Part shown: positions 56,288 to 64,000 of the stretch, one piece after another
How the letters are laid out: every line of letters starts with the position of its first letter
Position numbering within the stretch: the first letter of the stretch is position 1
Assembly: GCA_021030905.1 (NCBI GenBank)
Contig: JAGFMI010000010.1
Span: 930,001-994,000 of the forward strand
Source: Pyrenula massariospora
Taxonomy: Eukaryota > Ascomycota > Eurotiomycetes > Pyrenulales > Pyrenulaceae
DNA: 64,000 nt
Reading direction: 5' to 3'
The notes under the pieces: model-generated
The model's database searches: none
What the model was told of the DNA's origin: nothing
The model's input: only the letters and a program-made list of their open reading frames with translations
Program-made: the position numbers and the translations under genes

Positions 56288-57102
56288 GATACTTCGTTTT
56301 GCGACCAATGAATTTCAAAGGATCTAGCTATCATTGACAACAGGTCCTTCATACTGTTCTTACAATTGCACACTCCGTGATCCAGATACTTTCCAGTTTA
56401 TGGCCCGCTTCGTGTGGTCTTCTGGAGCTGTCTCTCTTGCGGTTCTCGGTTTGCTTTCTATTCCTAGTCACGGGCTCACTTGTTGGAGGGCTGAACATGC
56501 AGAAGGAGCAGCGTAATTTTCTGCCACATGACACTAGATGTCTCTGACCTCTGTAGAAGATCACGCTTACCCATACCTGCGTAAGTGGCTAAATATGTCG
56601 TTTTCCGATTTCCGCTGCCGCTCCTTCGTCACCGCTCTCGCCTTTCGTCAGGAGAACCGGTTTTGCGCCCGCTTGGACTGCTGGATGTTGCGCACTATTC
56701 GGTGAAACGGGAGCTTGCATGAAAGACATGAAGGGAGGCCGCAGCCTTGCCTAATTTGCGGTAAGATTGGTTTGCTTGTCCCGTGTTCGCAAGACAAAAG
56801 CTACCGAGGACGTAAAGCTATTTAAAAGTTCTATCCTAGGTGTCTCCCAAGGGCAACGCTCAAAGACTTTTCCTTTCAGTTGATATCTTTTCAGCCCAGA
56901 AAAGACCGCTTTTCGGTCAAGCTTTGCTGCGAGTTCTTCTCATCACATAGACTAAGCCATGGACAGTCCAGAGCGCTCATCGGAGGAAAGCACCAAGAAA
57001 CTTTTGCACGTATACCAAGCGTATTGCATACCTCCAACTTTGTTGTCATACCGAAGGACTAATCGCTGGCTGCCGTAGGAGTTTGGACAACGCCATCGTT
57101 CC
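56288..57102. other. Intergenic, upstream of BTB-like gene
   Basis: About 800 bp. A 39-codon frame beginning MDSPERSSEESTKKLL at 56959 is open just upstream of the BTB-like coding sequence but in a different phase. No other feature was seen. Confidence 0.4.
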
Positions 57103-57973
57103 CTTGAAAGATGTCAAAGTGGTTCTTGATGACCGTGTCTGGCATTGCGATAGCATTACTTTGTCGAAGCATCATGGCCCTTGGCGAACGCAAACATCTA
57201 AGGTATAAAACACTTTTTGGCAATAGACCTTTCAGTCGATCGGTCTTTAGAACTGACGCCCGCTCGTCTAGGGACCAATGAGTGAATGGTTCGAATTCGA
57301 CTTGTCGAACAACATCCCCAAGACAGACCCTGACGCGCTAAATGCGCTTCTTCTCTTCCTTTATGCTGAAGACCTGGATGCTTCGTCACTGGAGGCTTCC
57401 TTGGCCAACCTGTTCCACCTTGCCGACCAATACATACTCCTAGACCTCACTAGATGGTGCACTACAGCATGCGACGAGCGCCTCAAATCAATCCATCAAT
57501 CCCGCCACAAAGATTTCCGTACTACACTTCCCTACGCTTCACTTAGCGACTTCGAGGTCGATCATATCATATCTGCAATTGCAATCTGGAAACACAATAA
57601 AGATACAGGTAGAAGCATTTTCGAGGAGAAATTGGCCGAGACGCTTATGAACGTGTTGGTCGACTTTGGAGATGATCTACTCAGCAAGGAAAAGTTCAAG
57701 GAAGCATTGCTGGAACAAGATCCCACAGGTGATCTAACCTTCAGTCTTTGGCGAGCCGTAGCGGAGAAAGCTAAGGTGCAGAAACGCCATTTTGAGTTAT
57801 GTATGGAGCAGTGTCTTGAAGAGTGCGAAAGAGAGGTGATGAAGAAAGGATTGCAATGCGTGGAGTTCAGTAAGACCTTGACCGAATTGATGACATCACG
57901 AACTCGCAGGGCGACCCGGGAACGTTGTTTATCATGGCGCGAAGATGTCGAGGGCGTCATCAAGAACTATTGA
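57103..57973 (+). CDS. BTB/POZ-like protein, 5' end uncertain or broken
   Basis: Exon 2 (57272-57973) follows a good intron (GTATAA 57203 to TCTAG 57271, with CTGAC inside). The open frame before the donor reads LKDVKVVLDDRVWHCDSITLSK, the usual first strand and helix of a BTB domain. It continues after the intron with FDLSNNIPKTDPDALNALLL, FLYAEDL and FHLADQYILLDL, as in fungal BTB proteins. The rest is helical and charged, ending GVIKNY. BTB domains serve dimerisation and Cul3 binding. No ATG opens the first exon in frame: the frame is open back to about 56990 without a Met, and the ATG frame starting at 56959 ends at a TAG near 57079. Either a 5' exon was missed or a frameshift has disabled the gene. 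Confidence 0.55.
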
Positions 57974-58467
57974 ATTGCTATCGGCGGATGAAGCATTTCT
58001 GTAGTGAATTGGAAAAGGTCTGAAGGTGATGCGGGAGCATGCATCAAATGAAAAATGATGGAAGCTTACGGCAATGGCTGTCCTTGCAGTGATTATTTGC
58101 CATCTAAAACACACAAGAGTTTCTATTTCGTCATCCGAAGATGAACCTCGCATGTGCCGACTTTTGTTTAGCGTGCGCTTACCCTCTTTCACGGCCTTGC
58201 AAAGTTGTCGCAGATTTAATTTTATGTGATATTCTATATTTGTGAGAATGGGCCCCTGTAAAACGGGTCTAATCAATTATATGACTACCTTGATTAAATT
58301 ACGGATTACTTGCTGCCAACGGCGAGACTAAGCAGCAACTGAACGCAGAATATATACCATTTCGATACTGTTTGAATAGCCTCGGAATGGTTGTTACTAG
58401 ACGAGAGCGACTCTTAAAGCGAACTTATTGATGTCAAGTTTGCGTAGAGCTATGTGCTGCCCAAATC
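57974..58467. other. Intergenic between convergent genes
   Basis: About 490 bp between the BTB-like gene and the secreted-protein gene. No supported feature. Confidence 0.5.
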
Positions 58468-59076
58468 TTATGCAGAACCCATGTCGAATTTCGGTGGCGT
58501 GCCCTTTTTGCAGTCGTATTCGATTACGTAGCACCTCCCAGGCACAGCTGGTTCCTGGCCATTTGTGCTCCCACTCGGTTTCGTGTAATCGCATGCGAAG
58601 TTGTGCTGAGTGATGCTGTCTTGAAATCCGTCGTGGTTATACGCCATCAATACTTTGCCCCCCGGCTGAATGCCCATGTCGTATTTAGCTGTGAGGACGG
58701 GCGAGTCGGCGACTGTGAAGGTGAAGCCTGCTTCAAGAGCGGAGATGTCGTTCTTTGTCTGCGGTAATTGATGTAGTGTTAAATCATAGTCCGCGCCATC
58801 AAACTTGAATGTATTGGGTATATTTGTACTGCCTTGGGCGGGGTTAGTGCAGAGGTTGTTCCGGACACCGAAGAACGTGACGCCGTCTATGTAGAAATTG
58901 GCGTTGAAGGTGCAGTGCATAGGGTCTTGAGAATGGTAACAGGTAGTACCTGATCCCATGTTTTGAGGTGCATTCGGGTCTGTGGTGATAGGTCCCGGAT
59001 CCTCTGGATGAGGTCTGGCATTGATAACAGGGAACAGAAGGATGGGACTTATGAGACTTATCAGAACACAAACCAT
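58468..59076 (-). CDS. Small secreted Cys-containing protein (effector-like)
   Basis: Single exon, 202 residues. A signal peptide is evident (MVCVLISLISPILLFPVINA), with cleavage likely before RPHPEDPG. The mature part carries six cysteines (TTCYHS, PMHCTF, NNLCTN, NFACDY, GRCYVI and YDCKK), an even number that fits disulfide bonds. The sequence is rich in Gly, Asn and aromatic residues (FNANFYIDGVTFFG, KYDMGIQPGGKVLMAYNHDG), suggestive of a beta-rich fold. No membrane segment or GPI signal follows. No family is recognised. Size, secretion and Cys content fit the loose class of candidate effectors or secreted antimicrobial-type proteins, without evidence for either role. A TATA box lies 115 bp upstream. 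Confidence 0.75.
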   Translation of the reverse strand: MVCVLISLISPILLFPVINARPHPEDPGPITTDPNAPQNMGSGTTCYHSQDPMHCTFNANFYIDGVTFFGVRNNLCTNPAQGSTNIPNTFKFDGADYDLTLHQLPQTKNDISALEAGFTFTVADSPVLTAKYDMGIQPGGKVLMAYNHDGFQDSITQHNFACDYTKPSGSTNGQEPAVPGRCYVIEYDCKKGTPPKFDMGSA

Positions 59077-59190
59077 CTTTGGAATCTGCTACGAGTGATT
59101 TATAAGTTATGCAAATGCGTGATTAATTTTGAAAATGTTTCTGTACTTAGATGAGTTTCAAAGAGCGCTGAAGCGGACGAATTTGCAACC

Positions 59191-59198
59191 TTTATATA
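59191..59198 (-). promoter_or_regulatory. TATA box of the secreted-protein gene
   Basis: TATATAAA on the minus strand, about 115 bp before the start codon at 59076. Position and sequence fit a core promoter element. Confidence 0.5.
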
Positions 59199-60060
59199 TG
59201 ATAGCTTAGAAGCTCCAGATCAAGGCGTGAGCTTTCTGAAGTTGGTGTTGGCCGTGACAGTAATGACCGAGTTACTTGCCATGCCTCGCTAACTTCGTTG
59301 ACATGTATCATCTGACAACACAGCCAATACACCGTTAATCTGTGGCTGAACTCTCAAAGAAGGTCATTTTGACGCATGAAGCTTTATGTAGGTCCCGGAT
59401 GGGCTCCGCATCGGGTTATCCATGGATTTGCAACGTTGTGGCTGATCTTTCTTGACGCCGAGATCTAAGTGTTGCCGTGAACATAAGCCTCTGAGGTTTG
59501 TGGCTAAGCATCATGAAGGCTCGGGCAATTCCCGGCCCCATGCTGCTGCGCTTCTCGGCTGCTTCGGGATGTCAAAAAAAAAGAAGCCAGATCAGAATTT
59601 GCAGTCAACAATATCGTGGCACATTGCCTGCGCCAACTCATTATTGGGCCCATTTAAGCCTTGTTGCGTAGGTGAACAAGGTGCGCCTGTCTAGCAGACT
59701 TCAGATGAGCGTGATCCGTTATCGGGGGAAATATGGATAGTCAGTTTACACCACCTTCGTAGGATAGTCCACGGTTAAAAAAGATAGATAGTCAAAGTCA
59801 TGCCCATGATGTTGACAACGTTGTCCATCAGGTGCTGGTGAACAGTTGTTGCCGCCTTGGGTAGAGCTGATTGGCTCATCTTCGAATTTCCAACCATCCA
59901 TTTCCATAAGATAAATTCCGCGCAGCTGCTCAGCGGTAGCACTAGACTTAACCAGCATATGCCGTAAATCTCAAAAACAAATGTAAGCTGCCGTCGTCAT
60001 GATTTTGATGTCTTTCGGGACTGGATATCGGAAGCCGTACCTCGCCGAAACAGAAGCACT
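59199..60060. other. Intergenic
   Basis: About 860 bp upstream of the secreted-protein gene. A 70-codon minus-strand frame at 59746-59958 was examined and not accepted. Confidence 0.4.
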
Positions 60061-60147
60061 CGAGGTAGTGTGACAGAAATCGTGGCCGATCGTTTTGGTG
60101 TAGTGCGGGGCAAAACAATTGGCCACGATTTCTGTCACCCTGCCTCG
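60061..60147. mobile_element. MITE-like inverted-repeat element, copy D (87 bp)
   Basis: The best-preserved copy. The left end CGAGGTAGTGTGACAGAAAT and the reverse-complemented right end CGAGGCAGGGTGACAGAAAT continue alike through CGTGGCC, so 25 of 27 terminal bases agree. The spacer is about 33 bp. It lies about 340 bp upstream of PAM18. No coding capacity. Confidence 0.78.
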
Positions 60148-60485
60148 TCTCTTGCCTAGCCTAAGGACGAAGAATAGGTACTTTTACCAAATCGTCGTCC
60201 CGAAGGGTGAAAAGCGAGAACCGTCACTCGGACGCTTTTGCACTGCAACTTTAGCGTAACCAGAGACAATCCTCGCTGGCACTTGTCCGGCTAATGATCG
60301 GGTAAGTGGCCGAAGGATTCTCGTTTTGATTTTGCGGATGATCCTCGGCTAATCTTTCCGCAGCGAAAGTTTCATCATGTTTGATCAGAGGTACATCTGC
60401 TTCGTCGAACATTTCTGGTCGACCTGCTTCTCTTAAACCTTTAAGTCCGATATTGCCTGACCCTCAAAATCCCTTTTAAGGCAGC

Positions 60486-60916
60486 ATGGCATCCACAGTG
60501 GCTGTTGGTTTTGGCATCGCAGCCGCCGCCTTCCTCGTACGCTGTCTCCTCTATTCACCTTTCTCTCAACCACAGTGCTTCTAACATCCTATGCCAGGGA
60601 CGCGCCGGCCTTGTGGCCCTCCGTCGCTACCGTGGTGGCGCTAATGCTCTTGGGCGAGCCTTCTATAAGGGAGGCTTCGAGCCACGCATGAACAGACGCG
60701 AAGCAGCCCTCATTCTAGAACTGCGGTACGCCGATTTCTATGGTACGTGTGGGAATAGCTGATGAGGTATGTAGGGAAGGAAATATGTCGCGAGAGACGA
60801 TACGAAAGAAGCACAGGCAGCTGATGTTGTTGAACCATCCGGATCGCGGGGGAAGCCCGTATCTGGCGACAAAGGTGAATGAGGCGAAGGAGTTTTTGGA
60901 GAGAGACCGGCATTGA
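60486..60916 (+). CDS. PAM18: Mitochondrial import motor J-protein Pam18/Tim14
   Basis: Inner-membrane J-protein that stimulates mtHsp70 in the presequence translocase-associated import motor. Exons 60486-60536, 60598-60725 and 60775-60916 join in phase (introns GTACGC to TGCCAG and GTACGC to ATGTAG), giving 106 residues. A short hydrophobic N-terminal segment ([14 protein letters not shown]) is the membrane anchor. The [19 protein letters not shown] linker leads into a divergent J-domain with [16 protein letters not shown], the essential HPD at 81-83 and [18 protein letters not shown]. The product is compact, close in size to metazoan DNAJC19 and shorter at the N-terminus than yeast Pam18. 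Housekeeping gene, marking the end of the accessory block. Confidence 0.95.
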
Positions 60917-61815
60917 GTCTAGAGTCGCAGTGAAGAGTCTGGGAGATCATGCATATTCATGGGGAGTTGTGCTTAGCGAGGCGTTGGGGAATAAATCTGG
61001 TGGCAATACTATCGAAATGATATTCTCAGCTCACCGCGCAAGAATTTTGATGAAATCTACGAATCTAGAAGTCTACTGGTGGATCGTGAATACCTGCCAA
61101 CGAACAAAAGGGGAAACAATATCGAACATGTTCGAAGAGTTCCTCATTAGCCTTCGAGCAACTTCCAAGTGTTTCCTGTTGAGTTCCGCCTCTGCTCTAT
61201 TGGATACATTTCTAACTTAGGTTCTCAATCCCTGGCCGGAAAACCATAAATCCTTCTGCCTTCAGCTTATACTGCACCATGTTTGTCGTATTGACAGGCG
61301 GTGTAAACGGCTCTAGTAGATTTAGAAGGCTTGATATCCTTTAATACCCAATATTTACTCTCTTCTAAAATTCCAACATGATGTTAGAAGATCTCCGAAA
61401 CTTAAGTGCATCGAAGACTCATCTACTAGAAGACCTCTATCCTCGTAAGAATGGAGATAGATTTTATAAAGATTTGCACTGTGCGAGCATTCAATATTAA
61501 CTTCGCTCAGGACAATGCGAACGAGTTCTTGGCGAGTCGCTAAGGCTGCAAATGCGAGAGCTCTTCAGCCGAGGCACAACTCTCCTGAAGCTTTGTGCCC
61601 CCAAGGTACCTAGGCATTTTACGTGAATACCGTAAGATATCATAAATAATAAAAATTTTTTCAAAATGAAATTCACTGAAATCCTCAGAACATAATGTTC
61701 ACATCGGTGTTCCCTCAATAAAAGTGGCATGACCCTCACACGCCACTTTGTGCACTCTGAGTTCGTTTGATTTTCAGCCTTCTCAACTTCCACTGTGAAT
61801 CATTTTCCTAATCAA
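60917..61815. other. Intergenic, two genes in tandem
   Basis: About 900 bp, AT-rich near 61310-61700. It holds the PAM18 3' UTR and the hydrolase promoter. Nothing else seen. Confidence 0.45.
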
Positions 61816-63374
61816 ATGATTATGGCTCCCCTGACAGTAGCCGAGATCAAGGAGCATCCCGACTTTGACAAGTCAAAATGGCCTCTACCGCCGGTCAAAT
61901 CTGGGAAAGTCGATGTCGCGCATGGGCGACGAGGTGGACCATTCAAGCTCGCGTATGAGATCCACGGAACGGGACCGATTAAACTGGTGGTATGCTGAGA
62001 ATCTTTCTTTTTAACAAGTTTTGAACCTTGGCTTTGAGCTTCTGTGTGTCTGAGATATTGATTTTCGTGCCATCGTTGAACCATTTGCGCGCTGAGAGAC
62101 CTTCGAGCTCCTTTTATTTACTTGTACTGAAGTCATATGATGATGTCTATGAATTTCTCATCCTGGCCACAATGCTTCCGTTTCGGTTCTGAAAAGAATT
62201 CCACTACTGCACCTCTATAATTTGCTCCTCTGCTCACATTATCTAGTGGATAATGGGTCTCGGAGCCCAGATGTGGGCCTGGCAACGTCAAACTTACGAC
62301 TTCTGTCACACCGAGCCGAATGCAAGCAAATACACCTCTCTGGTCTTTGACAGTAAGCCTCCACATTCATTACCTCTCATAAATTACATTTGAAGCCCGT
62401 GTTCATTGTACCCGAATCCTTAATTATCAACTCTCAAATTCCCCACCCCAATCCTGACTAACCTCCCCCCCCCAGACCGCGGCATGGGCGCCTCCTCCGT
62501 CCCCCTAACCCGCTACAGCACCCACGAAATGGCCCTCGACCTCCTCGACCTCCTCACCTCCATCTCCTGGCTCCCCTCCGACCCCACCACCCCCTCCTCA
62601 ACCACCCCGCGCACCCTCCACCTCCTCGGCGTCAGCATGGGCGGCATGATCGCCCAAGAACTCGCCCTCCTCATCCCCACGCACCTCACCTCCCTCTCCC
62701 TCCTCTCCACCGCCGCCCGCCTCACCCGCCCCGCCCGCGTCTCCTACCTGGCCTACCACCGCCAGCGCCTCGGCCTCTTCGTGCCCAAGTCCCTCGACGC
62801 CAGCCTCGCCGCCGCAAAGCTCAATCTCTTTTCGGCACGCTGGCTCGCCGCGCCGGACCAGGACCGCCGGGGGCCGGGGGCTGCCTCGGCGTTTCCCGGT
62901 GCGCGGCCGGCGGAGGATGTGAGGGGGTTTGTTGGGGAGGAGGAGGAGAAGGGGGAGGGGGAGGGGGGGTATGAGACGAATGGGGATCGGTTTGCTGCGC
63001 AGGAGGTGTTTAAGCGGGTTGATCCGAGCGGGGGGTTTACGCGTACGGGGCTGATACTGCAGGGCTTGGGCGCGGGGTGGCATGCTAAGGATGACGGGCA
63101 GCTGAAGGAGATTGCGGAGAAGGTGGGGAGAGAGAGGATCGGGGTGTGGCATGGGACGGAAGATCGGATGATTGGGGTGGAGTGTGGGGAGACGCTGGCG
63201 AAGGGGTTGGGGTTGAAAGTGGCTGACGGGGATGGGGACGGTGGGGATGATGAGGTTGGAGTGTTTAGGAGGAAGGAGGGGTTTGGACATGTACTGATGG
63301 TGGAGGATAGGGCGAGGTTTGGAAGGGAGGTGGAGGGGCTGATTCTGAAGGGGGAGAGGTTGACGGGGAGGTAG
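61816..63374 (+). CDS. Alpha/beta-fold hydrolase
   Basis: Exons 61816-61989, 62247-62352 and 62476-63374 join in phase, giving 392 residues (starts at 61816 and 61822 are both in frame). The first intron is long (257 nt) for this window. The fold is clear: IMGLGAQMWAWQRQ after the first strands, VFDNRGMGASSVP with the oxyanion-side Asn-Arg-Gly-Met-Gly, the nucleophile elbow GVSMGGM (S147), then the acid in WHGTEDRM and the base in GFGHVLM. The substrate is unknown; the family contains esterases, epoxide hydrolases and haloperoxidase-like enzymes. The cap region has an unusual Glu/Gly-rich low-complexity insertion. Base composition changes sharply inside exon 3, from C-rich to G-rich near 62885. 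Confidence 0.88.
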
Positions 63375-64000
63375 GGTGAGGGAATTGGAGATGGAGCGGT
63401 GCGGGCTACCTAGCTACTCGGGTCTGAGATGGAGATAATGGGAAATGGAGTGAGGAAGTTTTAAGTAAAAAGGTATAGAAGGGGTGGTAGACACAGAGCG
63501 GAAAGAAAGATGGCGCGGCAGAGCAGTGAGAAAAGCTGACGCGGGCGTAGAATCTCGGGATATAGAATCGTCGCCACGCGAAATTCGACGTCTCCGGAGG
63601 CCTCTGATATCCAACTACTCTACAAAACGTATCTAATGATCCCGCACGTAGGATTGAGATTGTAGGCGCCGGAGAAAGACACCTTTCGTTGGTGAAAAAG
63701 TGATTCCTTGGGACATCATGGGAGCTTGTACTAAGTTTCATGAAGGGCGGCGGTGTGTATAAAGTCTAGAGCATAAAGTGCGGAGACAATACGTGGGAAG
63801 GATTCGAGAGGATTCAACGGGTCACACAATAATCCAAAAAGGCATGATTCGATAAAGTCATGATGATATTCAAGATGATTCCCCCATACGACGTAGCTAA
63901 AAAGGACTATCGCATGGCATCGTCAGGAAAATTTCCAATTCTGTGCATACTGTGCAATTTTCCGCTCAACGCAAGACCAACAGTTCAATCGCTTTAACCT
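63375..64000. other. 3' flank of hydrolase gene, nothing else seen
   Basis: About 625 bp to the window end. A minus-strand frame at 63406-63741 has no motif and is not accepted. Confidence 0.45.

Noticed and set aside
59746-59958. Minus-strand 70-codon ORF with a few cysteines
   Set aside because: No signal peptide, no in-frame upstream exon, no motif; kept below the reporting threshold.

Overview
The window is nuclear DNA of a filamentous ascomycete (Pezizomycotina). The signs are short spliceosomal introns (about 47-90 nt, CTRAC/CTGAY-like branch sites), a Zn2Cys6 transcription factor, two HET-domain proteins, a TPR-CHAT protein and fungal versions of NSE3, CLU1, RLP24 and PAM18. Species or order cannot be fixed from sequence reading alone. 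Exon joins given here were worked out by hand from splice motifs, reading phase and protein continuity.

Left flank (1-22 kb) is mostly conserved housekeeping: NSE3 (minus, 385-1479), CLU1 (minus, 2283-6338), a gene-poor 4 kb stretch, a Zn2Cys6 regulator (plus, 10387-13084), a mitochondrial AAA-type ATPase (plus, 13932-15686), a decayed membrane-protein gene (minus, 15759-16330), a single-pass Ser/Thr-rich surface protein (minus, 17298-18208), a dienelactone hydrolase (plus, 19650-20522) and RLP24 (minus, 21277-21987).

The centre (23-58 kb) is an accessory block with the look of fungal self/non-self recognition and regulated-death genes. It holds a 326-residue protein with gasdermin-N-like spacing of features, facing a 1355-residue TPR-CHAT (caspase-related) protein; a polytopic membrane protein whose cytosolic-looking tail carries two similar segments 22 residues apart; a CorA-like membrane protein; a GPI-type wall protein; two paralogous multi-span membrane proteins lying on either side of a HET-ankyrin gene; a second large HET gene; and a BTB-like gene with a doubtful 5' end. 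Both HET proteins share a Cys/His module with identical spacing just before the HET domain. One gene next to the HET-ankyrin locus (42241-43225) appears broken by frame changes.

The right flank (58-64 kb) has a small secreted Cys-rich protein, PAM18 (Tim14) and an alpha/beta hydrolase. Four short (81-99 bp) inverted-repeat elements of one MITE-like family are scattered at 22.3, 29.6, 56.2 and 60.1 kb, three of them upstream of genes. No rRNA, tRNA, CRISPR array or autonomous transposon was found.
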